Shown here: positions 41,801-51,739 of the stretch, one piece after another
How the letters are laid out: every line of letters begins with the position of its first letter
How positions within the stretch are numbered: the first letter of the stretch is position 1
Source of the DNA: JAIVJG01 sp964236735
GTDB taxonomy: Bacteria; Acidobacteriota; Blastocatellia; Pyrinomonadales; Pyrinomonadaceae
NCBI GenBank assembly: GCA_964236735.1
Contig: CAXSFM010000009.1
Location: 1-64,000, forward strand
DNA length: 64,000 nt
Direction of reading: 5' to 3'
Notes under the pieces: model-generated
What the model was told of the DNA's origin: nothing
What the model saw: only the letters and a program-made list of their open reading frames with translations
Databases searched by the model: none
Program-made: the position numbers and the translations under genes

Positions 41801-42393
41801 TCGACGACTTCGCCACCTTCGCACGCCAGTTTACGTGGCGCGATACGGACACGCCGCGCAATCGCCTGACGAGCGCGCTGTCGTGGAACATCCCCGTCGG
41901 TCGTGGCGGCTGGCTCTTGAAAGATGCGCCGAAGGCCGTTGACCTCGCGCTCGGCGGCTGGCAGTTCACGACGGCGACGCACGTCTATTCGGGTCGTCCG
42001 CTCTTCTTCACGCAGAACCTGATCGTGGACGGCAACCCCAGGATCAGCAACCCGACACACGACAGGTACTTCGACACCTCGAAGTTCCACGCGCTGCCGA
42101 CTTCGACGCTCGCCACCGATCCCGTCAACCTGCATCGTCGTGATAATCCCGTCACCTATCCCGGCCTCGTCGGGCCGACGACGTGGCAGACCGACATGAC
42201 GATCAGCAAAGCGTTCCGGCTCACCGAGCGTTTCCGCCTGGAGACGCGCCTCGAAGCCTACAACGCTTTCAACCGCGTCAACTTCGATAACCCGACGGTT
42301 GACTTCACCAGCGCAAACTTCGGAAAGATCACCAGAAAGCTTGTCGCTTACAATGGCCGCGAAGTGCAGTACGGTTTGCGTCTGGTCTTCTAA
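38848..42393 (+). CDS. Oar-like TonB-dependent receptor with carboxypeptidase regulatory domain
   Basis: A 1181-residue outer-membrane protein. A signal peptide ends in VAAQ (about 31). A CarboxypepD_reg domain follows (about 35-115, GNITDEAGAAILGANVVLHN), then a plug region (about 130-240, with QLPIRGRNPYNIATLDP). A large beta-barrel (about 250-1181) ends in the aromatic YGLRLVF. Acidobacteria have many such receptors, thought to import or sense oligosaccharides. GGAGG lies upstream of the ATG. Between a KdgF-like cupin and a GH2 enzyme, it is the probable uptake gate for pectic or glucuronic oligosaccharides. No SusD homologue is present. Confidence 0.92.
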   Translation: MNLAKSNWNIRLIWGISFMVVFFGLASQVAAQDYRGKVQGNITDEAGAAILGANVVLHNDETGVDVTRQASDDGHYIFDFVSPGVYTIIVEQSGFKKAEQKNVTVQQRGDVTVDIKLSVGQVSEVVTVEAPPVEIQFNSSGQALTIENKVIDQLPIRGRNPYNIATLDPTVAPGTGATSNENRPYHHAYANDIDAGGGTQRANDVLLDGVPLTSSYKTSYTPAIDAVQEVTFQKNAVDSEYGYSAGGIIVLNMKAGTNQFHGTAIANGRSPRFNAFNDPTLKRTTGADETNFRGTNLKIFGGTLGGPIIKNKLFTFTSYEHWKDASPLSFILTVPTALERTGDFSQTKFGGVLRTIYDPLTSTGTSGTRTAFAGNIIPSSRFDPTAVKLLAALPLPNLPGNQDNLQGFKVNNTSYWNFSERVDWNLSEKSKTFFRLGRFKANLLENNPTGSALLPVNGSNRYGLSIAADTVYTFSPKWLLNVRANYHRLTDEYAADTALLGSDGLSQLFPSFYSSLYTIDQVFYPALDFGSNTFGSASNLRFGRPGREFSQHPQGFGGSARLNTYIADHSIKFGGEYRVDKGKGARFEPLNFLFRQQLTANANSSPNLNTTGSAFATFLLGYIDNNSFASRVPLQEVVSPGYAAYFMDDYKVNTRLTLNLGLRWEYEPGPVDAQNRISQRLDLTQPIPEFIATPPAIPSTVTSLLASKNEKQIFNGAWIFATDDNRSVFHKKKLNLLPRVGGAFKINDKSVFRFGYARYQTPSSRIRDPLGDFVNQYSGFATTTTAAPTISNGIPQVRLSNPFPSNLTPIQQPLGQSLGRYTNLGNSIGAAGNATNGLDQYEQRPQINDRISLSYQRGIWGHFVLDLDYFSNRGHNVPYAVDINMIDPAFSYETARSVLNQSVANPFFNYLTPDKFPGTLRTQSTITIGNLLRPYPQYGVINQTNTNGKKERLQSFEIQVQRPFNNGLSVLVAYAYQSEQSQEFFDDFATFARQFTWRDTDTPRNRLTSALSWNIPVGRGGWLLKDAPKAVDLALGGWQFTTATHVYSGRPLFFTQNLIVDGNPRISNPTHDRYFDTSKFHALPTSTLATDPVNLHRRDNPVTYPGLVGPTTWQTDMTISKAFRLTERFRLETRLEAYNAFNRVNFDNPTVDFTSANFGKITRKLVAYNGREVQYGLRLVF

Positions 42394-42408
42394 ACAACTC
42401 AGGGCTTT

Positions 42409-42473
42409 TCGTGCATGAGAGGCAAACGGGACGAACATCTCCCCGACGAATCCTCTTTGCTTCTCATGCACGA
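42409..42473. terminator. Long hairpin after the TonB-dependent receptor gene
   Basis: Arms TCGTGCATGAGAGGCAAA (42409-42426) and TTTGCTTCTCATGCACGA (42456-42473) pair over 18 bp with one G-U position and a 29-nt loop. The hairpin lies 16 nt past the stop codon. There is no U run, so it is an mRNA-stabilising or Rho-linked element rather than a classical terminator. Confidence 0.55.
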
Positions 42474-42610
42474 GCGCCTTGTGCCGCCGCTTCTGATTCG
42501 GAAGCAGTTTGATTGCAGACATTAAATGAAGCGTGGCCTGAATGTTTTTCAGAGTGAGCGCGCTTCTCGAAATCTCTCCCCGTTTCCATACCCTTTCCTT
42601 TCGCTCTGGC

Positions 42611-45600
42611 ATGTTCAAGCACGCTTCCAATATCAAGTTGAAGACTACACGCTCTTTCATCTGGGCGTTGATCTTCTGCGGCCTCCTGAGTTGCCCTGCC
42701 CTCGCAGCGACGACGGGCGGGCGGCAGGAGATTGAACTGTCCGGCAAGAATTGGAAATTGTGGCACGACAAAGCGGCGACATGGCAACAGGATGAACTTT
42801 ATTTCCCCGCGCCTGATCTTTCAAAGTTGCCAATCAATACTCCGACAGGCGGGTGGGAAGTTTTACGTTCGGCGCAGGCCAGAGATGTCAGCGTGCCGGG
42901 CACAGTCGAAGAATATCTTCAGACGGTAGCGGGGCCTGACGGCGATTTAACAGGCGTCAGTTGGTGGACTCGCGACGTGCGCGTCCCCGTCAATGCGTCG
43001 TCAACGCCGCGTCAAATTCTTTTGCGTTTCGAGTCAGTGCGCCAGCGCGCGGAAGTTTACGTCAACGGCAAACTCGTCGGTTACGATCTCGTCGGCAACA
43101 CGCCCTTCGAGGTGGACTTAACAAACGTTGCGCGTTCCGGCGAGACGATCCAACTCGCGGTGCGCGTCACAGACCCCGGCGGCAATTTCGATTGGCGCGA
43201 CGGCGCGAACATCGCTTGGGGACGCTTTCAGGTTCCGAGCAGTCACGGCTTCGGCGGCATCACGGGGCGCGTCAAACTCATTTCCTGCGACAATGTTTTT
43301 ATCAACGAGCTTTACCTTCAAAACACGCCCGCGCTCACAGAGGTCAACGCGCAAGTTAACATCCGCAATAACACTGAGAGGGAAGCGCGACGCGACCTGA
43401 ACATCGTTGTGCGGGAATGTCGCGCGCCTTTCCGCATCGTCTTCCGCAAACAAATCGCGGGCGTTGTTTTGAAGTCCGGCGACAACCTCATCCCTTTGAA
43501 AGTGTCCGCGCCGAAAGCAAAACTCTGGGACGTGGAGCATCCGAATCTCTACGTCTGCGAGGTGTCGCTGAAAGAAGGCGGGCGCGCAACCGATACCGCG
43601 CAGCAAACGTTCGGCTTTCGCTGGTTTGAACTCGCGGGCATCGGCCAAGATGCGATGTATCGCTTGAACGGCAAGCGCATCGTTTTACGCACGGCGATCA
43701 GTTGGGGCTTCTGGCCGATCAACGGCATCACGCCGACGCCTGCGCTGGCGGCAGAGCAGATTCGCGTCGCGAAGCGGATGGGCTTGAACATGCTCAACTT
43801 CCATCGCGCCATCGGGCAGCCCATCGTCTTTGAAAAAGCCGACGAACTCGGCCTGCTCTACTTTGAAGAACCGGGAAACTATCGCTCCGCCGGAACAGAC
43901 GCCTTCGCGCAAACGCTCGCGCGCGAAAAACTTTTGCGCATGGTGCGCCGCGACCGCAATCATCCGAGCCTCGTCATCTACAACATGATTAACGAGAGCG
44001 GGCAAACCTCAGAGGCCATCACACAAAATCACGAACGCGACATGCGAGCCGCGCACGCGCTCGACCCGAGCCGGGTCATCACGCGCACATCAGCATGGGC
44101 GAAGGGCAAGGATGTCGAAGACCCGATCAAAATGCACATGCGCCCGTTTGATGACAAAGTGTATTTGAACGGCTGGTACGATTTTCATCATGCGGGTGGC
44201 CCTGCCGTTTGGGATCAAATGTTCTATCGCCATCCGAAGGACTATTACGATTACACAGACAACACACGCGAAATAGTTTTCTGGGGTGAGGAAGGCGCAA
44301 TCTCGACGCCGCCGCGTCTTGAGAAAATCAAAGCTGCATTAGACGCTGAGCCCTTTAAGGGATGGGACGGCGGCATCTATCTCGACTGGTACAAAGCGTT
44401 CGATGAATTTCTGACACATAAGGAACTGCGCGCGAGTTTCCCGACCGTTGACGCTTTGACCTCCGCGATGGGCGCAATCTCGCTGGAACATCAGGGACGC
44501 AAAATCGAAAACATCCGTCTCTCGAACGTGGCCGACGGTTATGCCATCAACGGTTGGGAAGCGGAAATCATCGAGAACCATTCCGGCGTCGTTGACAGCT
44601 TTCGCAACCCAAAGGCTGACCCGGCAATCGTCGCTTACTACAATCAACCGCTCTACATCGCGGTCAAAGTCCGCAACCAGATCGCACAGATTCCGAGCCG
44701 CGTGCTGGTGGATTTCTACGCCATCAACGAAAGGAATTTGAGAGGGCGGCACACGCTCAAAATCGTTGCCGTTGACCCGACAGGCAAAGAAGTCTTTCGC
44801 AAAGAAACTGCCGTCACGCTTTCCGGCGGCGACGTGTACGGTCAGTTACTCGCCGAAGGAATCGAGATACCGATTAACAATGCGACCGGAAAGTTTCGCG
44901 TCGAAGCTGCCTTATTAAATCCGGTACGACGCGAACAGGCGCGCGGGCATGATGAGATTCTCGCGGTGGATTGGAAGAGCGCCAAGTTGCAAGGCAAGGG
45001 TGCGGTGTGGGAAGTCAGCAGTCAGGTTCACAACTTTCTGAAAAATCAAAAAGGAGTTGACGCGCCCGTTTATCGCGACAACCTGGAGCGACTCGACTGG
45101 ATTGTCGTTTCGCAGCCGCCCAACGTGGAAGACTTCCGGTTGATTGCGCCGGAACAGTTGCGCGATGCGTCGGGGCGAGTCGCGGGTCTCACTGCCTCCT
45201 TCTTCACCGGGCAGGATTTCAAGCGAAAGGTTTTCGCGCGCACGGACAACACCGTCAACCTGACGATCAGCGAAGGCGCGACGCCGGACATCGCCGTCCC
45301 GACAACAGAGTCTTACGGTGTGCGTTGGGACGGGCAACTTATTTCAAACGTCACCGGCAAACATACCTTTGCGATTCAGACCACCGGAACTTTCCGCGTG
45401 ACAATCAACGGCAAAAACATTATCGAAGGCGCGGAGACAAGAGGCGGGCAGGAGAAGCAAGGCACAATTGATCTGGAAGCGGGCCAGCCGGTCATAATTA
45501 AAATCGAGTTCTCTCAACTAAGAGGCGCGGGACATTGTAAGCTTCTCTGGTCAACTCCTCTCACCGATGCGCCGACGCCGCAACGCCTGCTTGAGCGAGC

Positions 45601-46039
45601 GCGCGACGATGGTACGACGCTCCTGATGATGGATTACACGGAAGCGTGGATGGAGTATCTCAGCCATCATTCGTTCATCAAGTATAGCGGCGCGTTCAAG
45701 GTCGGGGGGAACTGGCTCGGCGGCGTGCATTTCGTCAGGCAGCATCCGCTCTTTAAGGAGTTGCCCGTCAACACGGCGATGAACTGGCCGTATCAGGCTG
45801 TGGTCAGAAACGGCAATGATCGCGTCGGCCATATCATGCAGGGCGAGGAGTTGGTCGTTGGCGCTTATCACAGTTACCCGATGCAGTTGGGCACGGCGGT
45901 CGGCGTGATGCAGTTCGGAAAGGGCAGGATCGTCGTCTCGACCTTAGACATCGTTGACAACATCGCCAATGAGTCAGCCCCCGCCGAAGTCGCGCGCAAG
46001 TTGCTGTGCAACTACATCGAGTTTGCTAAGATACGTTGA
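42611..46039 (+). CDS. Secreted glycoside hydrolase family 2 protein with PA14 insert
   Basis: A 1142-residue exo-glycosidase of the beta-galactosidase/glucuronidase/mannosidase family. A signal peptide (SFIWALIFCGLLSCPALAA) opens it. A GH2 sugar-binding domain (about 75-240), Ig-like linker and TIM barrel follow. The acid/base is E462 in YNMINESG, after NHPSLVIYN. The nucleophile is probably E560 or E561 in FWGEEGA. A PA14-like carbohydrate-binding domain lies at about 858-985 (SFFTGQDFKRK, YGVRWDGQLIS, GAGHCKLLWS), and a C-terminal amidotransferase-like domain ends it. The start Met at 42611 opens the signal peptide. Substrate is unknown; a glucuronidase or galactosidase role fits the locus. 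Confidence 0.87.
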   Translation: MFKHASNIKLKTTRSFIWALIFCGLLSCPALAATTGGRQEIELSGKNWKLWHDKAATWQQDELYFPAPDLSKLPINTPTGGWEVLRSAQARDVSVPGTVEEYLQTVAGPDGDLTGVSWWTRDVRVPVNASSTPRQILLRFESVRQRAEVYVNGKLVGYDLVGNTPFEVDLTNVARSGETIQLAVRVTDPGGNFDWRDGANIAWGRFQVPSSHGFGGITGRVKLISCDNVFINELYLQNTPALTEVNAQVNIRNNTEREARRDLNIVVRECRAPFRIVFRKQIAGVVLKSGDNLIPLKVSAPKAKLWDVEHPNLYVCEVSLKEGGRATDTAQQTFGFRWFELAGIGQDAMYRLNGKRIVLRTAISWGFWPINGITPTPALAAEQIRVAKRMGLNMLNFHRAIGQPIVFEKADELGLLYFEEPGNYRSAGTDAFAQTLAREKLLRMVRRDRNHPSLVIYNMINESGQTSEAITQNHERDMRAAHALDPSRVITRTSAWAKGKDVEDPIKMHMRPFDDKVYLNGWYDFHHAGGPAVWDQMFYRHPKDYYDYTDNTREIVFWGEEGAISTPPRLEKIKAALDAEPFKGWDGGIYLDWYKAFDEFLTHKELRASFPTVDALTSAMGAISLEHQGRKIENIRLSNVADGYAINGWEAEIIENHSGVVDSFRNPKADPAIVAYYNQPLYIAVKVRNQIAQIPSRVLVDFYAINERNLRGRHTLKIVAVDPTGKEVFRKETAVTLSGGDVYGQLLAEGIEIPINNATGKFRVEAALLNPVRREQARGHDEILAVDWKSAKLQGKGAVWEVSSQVHNFLKNQKGVDAPVYRDNLERLDWIVVSQPPNVEDFRLIAPEQLRDASGRVAGLTASFFTGQDFKRKVFARTDNTVNLTISEGATPDIAVPTTESYGVRWDGQLISNVTGKHTFAIQTTGTFRVTINGKNIIEGAETRGGQEKQGTIDLEAGQPVIIKIEFSQLRGAGHCKLLWSTPLTDAPTPQRLLERARDDGTTLLMMDYTEAWMEYLSHHSFIKYSGAFKVGGNWLGGVHFVRQHPLFKELPVNTAMNWPYQAVVRNGNDRVGHIMQGEELVVGAYHSYPMQLGTAVGVMQFGKGRIVVSTLDIVDNIANESAPAEVARKLLCNYIEFAKIR

Positions 46040-46062
46040 GAAGATTAGTCGCGGAGTTTTCT

Positions 46063-46195
46063 TGTCAGTACCGCCTGCGAGAGCATCTTGTCAGTACCGC
46101 CTGCGGTAGCGGGCGGGTGACATGCTAAGAGCGTTTGACGATTGCACAAATGAAAGATTAAAAACACCCGCTCGCTACCGCAGGCGGTACTGACA
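46063..46195. repeat. GTCAGTACCGCCTGCGG inverted repeat cluster
   Basis: A 31-bp arm (46089-46119) built around GTCAGTACCGCCTGCGG pairs with a right arm (46165-46195) with one mismatch in 31. A partial copy of 17 bp (TGTCAGTACCGCCTGCG) stands at 46063-46079 in the same direction. A shorter relative occurs at the window end (63908-63934). This looks like a dispersed extragenic palindrome of this genome. Confidence 0.75.
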
Positions 46196-46251
46196 AAACC
46201 GCGCCCACGAACAAAACGAAATTGAGAACTGCTATCAGAAAGAGAAACGAT

Positions 46252-46935
46252 GTGAAGGTTAATCACTGCGTCTTGATTGCGTTTGTGCTGACGCTCGCGG
46301 TTTCCGGCTACGGTCAGAAATCCGTTGAGCGCAAGGCACACGAAAAATCTGTGACGTGGAAAATTGATAATCTCAAAAGTATCGGGGGCAATCAGACAAC
46401 TATTCTCGGCGCGCCGCAGATTATCAAAGACGCGGGCGCGAAGGCTTTGTTGTTTGATGGCACAGACGACGGCTTGCTCGTTGAAGCGAATCCTTTGGCG
46501 CGCGCGCGCAGCTTTACGGTTGAGGCGATCTTTCGTCCCGATGCGGGCGGCAACAAAGAGCAACGCTGGTTTCACATTCAAGAAGCGACGGGCGACAATC
46601 GCGTGCTGATCGAAGTGCGCGTCGTCGGTGAGCAGTGGTTCCTCGATACTTTCATCAAGTCGGGCGAACACCGGCTGACGCTCTACGCCGAAAATTTCAA
46701 GCATCCGTTGGGCAAGTGGTATCATGTCGCGCTCGTCTTCGATGGCGCGCAGATGCGCCACTACGTTGACGGCCAACCGGAGCTTTCCGGCGCGCTGACC
46801 ATCGAGCCTTTGACAGTTGGCCGCGTCGCCATCGGGATGCGTATGAACCGCGTGCAGTGGTTCAAGGGCGCGGTGCGCGCGGCGCGTTTCACTCCACGCG
46901 CGCTCGCCCCACAAGAGTTTATGAAGCTGAAATAA
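46252..46935 (+). CDS. Secreted LamG-domain (concanavalin A-like) protein
   Basis: A protein of about 227 residues with a signal peptide (VKVNHCVLIAFVLTLAVSGYG) and one LamG/lectin-like domain. ALLFDGTDDGLLVEANPLA is the N-terminal strand, SFTVEAIFRPDAGGN the next, then GKWYHVALVFDGAQMRHYVDGQ and a closing strand with VQWFKGAVRAARFTPRAL. Such domains bind sugars or occur in glycosidases. The likely start is GTG at 46252 (AGAAAGAG nearby); a TTG 30 nt upstream is an alternative. No catalytic domain is fused, so it may be a binding protein or an accessory of the GH2 enzyme upstream. Confidence 0.8.
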   Translation: MKVNHCVLIAFVLTLAVSGYGQKSVERKAHEKSVTWKIDNLKSIGGNQTTILGAPQIIKDAGAKALLFDGTDDGLLVEANPLARARSFTVEAIFRPDAGGNKEQRWFHIQEATGDNRVLIEVRVVGEQWFLDTFIKSGEHRLTLYAENFKHPLGKWYHVALVFDGAQMRHYVDGQPELSGALTIEPLTVGRVAIGMRMNRVQWFKGAVRAARFTPRALAPQEFMKLK

Positions 46936-46973
46936 AATCATGCCGCCGTGACTCAAAGAGAGAGACGATTGCT

Positions 46974-48359
46974 ATGAGCGAAACAGTGAAAGCAGTAGGC
47001 CGCGCGAAGTCCGAGTCCGACGGCCTCATCCCGCAGTCAACCGGCGCGAGCGTGACGGGCGCAACCGTCGCCGCGCTTGAGCAAGTCAGCGGGCGCATCG
47101 GGCGTTATCGCTGGGTCATCTGCGGGCTGCTGTTTTTCGCGACGACGATCAATTACGTTGACCGTAATGTGCTAGGCTTTCTCGCTCCTGATTTGCAACG
47201 CTCTATCGGCTGGAACGAAGCGCAGTACGGCTGGATCGTCACGTCCTTTCAAGCGGCTTATGCGATCAGTTTGCTGTTGATGGGACGCTTGATGGATTGG
47301 CTCGGCACGCGCAAAGGGTTCAGCATCTCGATTGTCATGTGGAGTCTCGCGGCGATGGGACACGCGCTCGCCGGCTCCGCATTCGGTTTCGGCGTGGCGC
47401 GCTTCGCGCTCGGCCTTGGCGAGGGCGGCAACTTTCCGGCGGCGATTAAGACGGCAGCCGAGTGGTTTCCGAAAAAGGAGCGCGCGCTGGCGACCGGCAT
47501 CTTCAACGCCGGCTCGAATCTCGGCCCGATCATCGTGCCATTGACTGTGCCGTGGATCGTCGTCCGTTACGGTTGGCACGGAGCGTTTATTGCGACCGGC
47601 GCGGTTGGTTTCTTCTGGCTGCTTTTCTGGTTACCGCTCTATCGAAAACCCGAAGAACACCCGCGACTCTCAGCCGCCGAGTTGGCGTATATCAGAAGCG
47701 ACCCGCCGGAGCCGACGACGAAGATGCCCTGGTCGCGACTGCTCCCGCATCGTCAGACGTGGGCGTTTGCCATCGGTAAATTTATGACCGACCCGATCTG
47801 GTGGTTCTATCTTTACTGGCTGACAAAGTTCCTCGATAAAAACTACGGCATCACGATGACCAAACTCAGCTTGCCCGTCATCGTCGTCTATGTCGTCGCC
47901 GACGTGGGCAGCATCGGCGGCGGGTGGTTGTCTTCGACGCTCATCAAGCGCGGCTGGACAATCAACGCCGGACGCAAAACGGCGATGCTCGTCTGCGCGC
48001 TCTGCGTCGTGCCGGTCGTCTTCACTTCATTGACCACGAGCATGTGGACATCCGTCGGCTTGATTGCGGTGGCGGCGTCGGCGCATCAGGGCTGGTCTGC
48101 GAATATTTACACGATGGCATCTGATATGTTTCCGCGTCGCGCGGTCGGGTCGGTCGTCGGCATCGGCGGCATGGCGGGCGCGGTGGGCGGCATGATCTTT
48201 TCCGCCGTCACGGGCTACGTCCTCTTCTGGACGAACAGCAATTACACGCCGATCTTTTTCGTCTGCGGCTCGGTTTATTTAATCGCGCTGCTGATCATGC
48301 ATCTACTCGTGCCGAACCTCGAACCGGCGAACGTCGAGCGCGCGTCGGACGCAATATAA
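46974..48359 (+). CDS. MFS transporter, hexuronate (ExuT)-like
   Basis: A 461-residue major facilitator superfamily protein with 12 predicted helices. The NYVDRNVLGFLAPDLQRSIG and GRLMDWLGTRKGFSISIVMW segments match the anion:cation symporter branch that includes the hexuronate transporter ExuT. RFALGLGEGGNFPAAIKTAAEWFP is highly typical. The ATG at 46974, preceded by GAGAGA, is preferred over upstream starts in the same frame that run into the LamG gene. It directly precedes KDG kinase (2 nt), so uptake of galacturonate/glucuronate or an oligogalacturonide is likely. Confidence 0.9.
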   Translation: MSETVKAVGRAKSESDGLIPQSTGASVTGATVAALEQVSGRIGRYRWVICGLLFFATTINYVDRNVLGFLAPDLQRSIGWNEAQYGWIVTSFQAAYAISLLLMGRLMDWLGTRKGFSISIVMWSLAAMGHALAGSAFGFGVARFALGLGEGGNFPAAIKTAAEWFPKKERALATGIFNAGSNLGPIIVPLTVPWIVVRYGWHGAFIATGAVGFFWLLFWLPLYRKPEEHPRLSAAELAYIRSDPPEPTTKMPWSRLLPHRQTWAFAIGKFMTDPIWWFYLYWLTKFLDKNYGITMTKLSLPVIVVYVVADVGSIGGGWLSSTLIKRGWTINAGRKTAMLVCALCVVPVVFTSLTTSMWTSVGLIAVAASAHQGWSANIYTMASDMFPRRAVGSVVGIGGMAGAVGGMIFSAVTGYVLFWTNSNYTPIFFVCGSVYLIALLIMHLLVPNLEPANVERASDAI

Positions 48360-48361
48360 AA

Positions 48362-49462
<1,101 letters not shown>

Positions 49463-49465
<3 letters not shown>

Positions 49466-49500
49466 AACGACAGACAAATGTTTTGGCTCGTGTCGTTTCA
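49463..49500 (+). other. Hairpin between kdgK and eda
   Basis: TGAAACGACA (49463-49472) and TGTCGTTTCA (49491-49500) form a perfect 10-bp stem with an 18-nt loop that begins on the kdgK stop codon. No U run follows, so it is more likely an mRNA structure separating the two cistrons than a terminator. Confidence 0.5.
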
Positions 49501-49568
49501 TGTGAGTTCGTGGATAAATTCCTTTCGTGTTCTATACCATTCTGCTGTGCTTCGATTCGGTTGAAACT

Positions 49569-50222
49569 ATGAACAAGGCAGATGTCATTCGACGAATCAA
49601 GGAGACGGGGATTGTGCCCGTCGTGCGCGCCTCTTCGGCGGACGAGGCGATGCGTGCCATTGATGCGATTAAAGAGGGCGGCATCGGTGTGTTGGAAATC
49701 ACGATGACCGTGCCCGGCGCGGTGCGCGTGATTGAGGAAGTCGCCGCGCGTTATGGCTCGGACGTGCTGGTCGGGGCGGGCACGGTGCTCGATGCCGAGA
49801 CGGCGCGCGCGTGCATCCTCGCCGGCGCGCAGTTCGTGGTCAGCCCCGCGCTCAATGTCGAGACAATCGCTTGTTGCCGTAGATACGGCATCGCGGTGTT
49901 GCCCGGCGCGCTGACGCCGACGGAAGTCGTGCAGGCGTGGACGGCGGGAGCGGACTTCGTAAAAGTTTTCCCGGCGGGCGCGCTCGGCGGCGCAAGCTAT
50001 CTCAAGGCGTTGAAAGCGCCGCTGCCGCAGATTGAGTTAGTACCGACGGGCGGCGTCTCTGTGAAGACGGCGGCGGATTTCATCAAGGCCGGCGCGAGCG
50101 CGTTGGGCGTCGGCGCAGACCTCGTGGACTTAAAGGCTTTGCGCGAGGGGCAAGCGAATTTGATTACCGAGCGAGCGCGTCAGTACGTCGAAATCGTGCG
50201 CGAGGCGCGTGCGAATCTGTGA
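49569..50222 (+). CDS. eda: KDPG/KHG aldolase
   Basis: This aldolase splits 2-keto-3-deoxy-6-phosphogluconate into pyruvate and glyceraldehyde-3-phosphate, ending the uronate route. The 217-residue protein has the catalytic E43 in LEITMTVPG, the Schiff-base K132 in DFVKVFPA, the pyruvate region LVGAGTVLD and the phosphate loop LVPTGGVSVKTA. The ATG at 49569 is the start; an upstream frame extension has no family match. Some aldolases of this type also use KDG or KDPGal. Confidence 0.95.
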   Translation: MNKADVIRRIKETGIVPVVRASSADEAMRAIDAIKEGGIGVLEITMTVPGAVRVIEEVAARYGSDVLVGAGTVLDAETARACILAGAQFVVSPALNVETIACCRRYGIAVLPGALTPTEVVQAWTAGADFVKVFPAGALGGASYLKALKAPLPQIELVPTGGVSVKTAADFIKAGASALGVGADLVDLKALREGQANLITERARQYVEIVREARANL

Positions 50223-50235
50223 GTTGCCGCGCGAC

Positions 50236-50859
50236 TCATTGCGACTTGCGCGCCGCCTTGTCTAACTTCTCACTGCTGCGCTTGATGTGCTCGCTCAAGA
50301 GCATAATCTGTTCGAGGTCACGCCGTGCCTTGACCGACGACTGCGCGTCAACCACGTTGACCTTGTGAAAGAGCGGGTTGTTCACGAACCCGTCAACCAA
50401 ACTGTTCAAGGCGGTGACGGACGACTTCAGTTGCGCGGTCTCTATCCCGGCATTTGCGTCAGCGAGCTTTGCTTCCTCTTCCGCAGGTTTCGGCAGTACG
50501 AGATTATATTTGAGCCGTCCCGCACATTTTCTGATTTCAGACGACGATTTCGCGACAGACTTCAGGTCGAGCGTGTCTCCGAGCGAGACCGCTTGCGACA
50601 GATCGTGATTGGCCGTCTGGATGTGCAAGTAGTCTTCCTTAATCTGCTCAAGCGCGAGCCGCTCCTCTCGTTTGTTCGCGGGTCTGCGAAGTTCCTTCTC
50701 AAGCTCCATCGCGTTGAACTCGCGCGTGCGCTTGGTGAGCATTCGGTCGAGAGAAGAAGGGCGCGGGGTGTTTTGTTGGCCTCGAATCACGGGCGCGATA
50801 ATTGTTGTGAGGAGAATTGACAGGGACGCCCGTTGCATCAGCTTGATCGTGAAACGCAT
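50236..50859 (-). CDS. Secreted helical protein of unknown function
   Basis: A 207-residue protein with a signal peptide (MQRASLSILLTTIIAPVIRG or a few residues earlier). The mature part is entirely alpha-helical and charged, with a heptad-like pattern in ALEQIKEDYLHIQTANHDL and DLEQIMLLSEHIKRSSEKLDK. I recognise no family. Its gene converges with eda (only 13 bp between stops). Confidence 0.75.
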   Translation of the reverse strand: MRFTIKLMQRASLSILLTTIIAPVIRGQQNTPRPSSLDRMLTKRTREFNAMELEKELRRPANKREERLALEQIKEDYLHIQTANHDLSQAVSLGDTLDLKSVAKSSSEIRKCAGRLKYNLVLPKPAEEEAKLADANAGIETAQLKSSVTALNSLVDGFVNNPLFHKVNVVDAQSSVKARRDLEQIMLLSEHIKRSSEKLDKAARKSQ

Positions 50860-50891
50860 CTGTCGTCACCTTCCTTTGCTGTATTGCGGTG

Positions 50892-51470
50892 TCATGGCTT
50901 CGGCTTCTTGTTCGTTGAATCGGATGCCGGTTGCGGTGCGCGCAAGGGTTCGGCATAGACCTTGATTAAGATCATCGAGAATTCTTTGCCGGCGGTGCTG
51001 CGCTCGTGCGGCGTGCCGCGTGGGACGATGATTAAGTCGCCTTTGGCGATTTCAAACGTCTGCCCGCCGACGATGTGCGGGCTGCGCCATTCGCCCGGCT
51101 CAACTTCTTTTGGCACGTCAAGCCGACCGCCGAGCGTGAGCGTCGCCGTCCCTTCAAGCACGTAATAGACATCATCGGATGCGTCGTGAAGTTCGGCTGC
51201 CGCTCCGGCTTTATCTTTGTCGTGCTGCACGGCGACACGCAACTGCATCCCCGCGCCGCCGAACAATTCCGCGACCTTGCTGTCGGGATGTAGCTTCTGC
51301 TCCAATTCGCTCAGAGGTTGCGCGCGCTCGACGATGAAGGGACGCGCCGGGCTACTCGGCGCGCGTTGCGTCGCCGCACCATCTTTCGCGGCGGTTTGCG
51401 CGGAAGAGTTGATTGCCAATAAGAGCAAACAGGCGAACGCGACTGAAATGTATTGCGCTCTGTGCAGCAT
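50892..51470 (-). CDS. Secreted cupin-domain protein
   Basis: A 192-residue exported cupin. The signal peptide is MLHRAQYISVAFACLLLLAINSSAQ split near residue 22. The mature protein carries cupin motif 1 (AAAELHDASDDVYYVLEGTATLTLGG) and motif 2 (DLIIVPRGTPHERSTAG), with His and Glu-like metal ligands. The Met at 51470 is chosen over a longer frame because it opens the signal peptide. The activity is unknown. Confidence 0.85.
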   Translation of the reverse strand: MLHRAQYISVAFACLLLLAINSSAQTAAKDGAATQRAPSSPARPFIVERAQPLSELEQKLHPDSKVAELFGGAGMQLRVAVQHDKDKAGAAAELHDASDDVYYVLEGTATLTLGGRLDVPKEVEPGEWRSPHIVGGQTFEIAKGDLIIVPRGTPHERSTAGKEFSMILIKVYAEPLRAPQPASDSTNKKPKP

Positions 51471-51739
51471 AGTTGAATAATCCCTTTTCAAAGTTTCAGC
51501 CCATCTGCGGATTGCTGCCGCGTCGGGTGAGCAAAGTCGTCTATCATCAGTTGAAGTTAATATCAGCTTCCAGCCCGGCCTGTCATCCCGGAACGGGAGG
51601 CAGCTTACCAGTGTTGAGGGAAACATTCAGCAAATACTTTGACGAAGCGGGGCGCGATTGATTGTCCTTTGCCGGAGAAGTGTTGAGCCGCCTGGCCGAA
51701 ATCTCCCGGAATAAAAACTGCCGCATAGAGGAAGAACGC

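Noticed and set aside
40387..42771. Two long - strand open frames (361 and 409 codons) across the TonB receptor and GH2 genes
   Set aside because: No domain, no start signals, and antisense to strongly supported genes.
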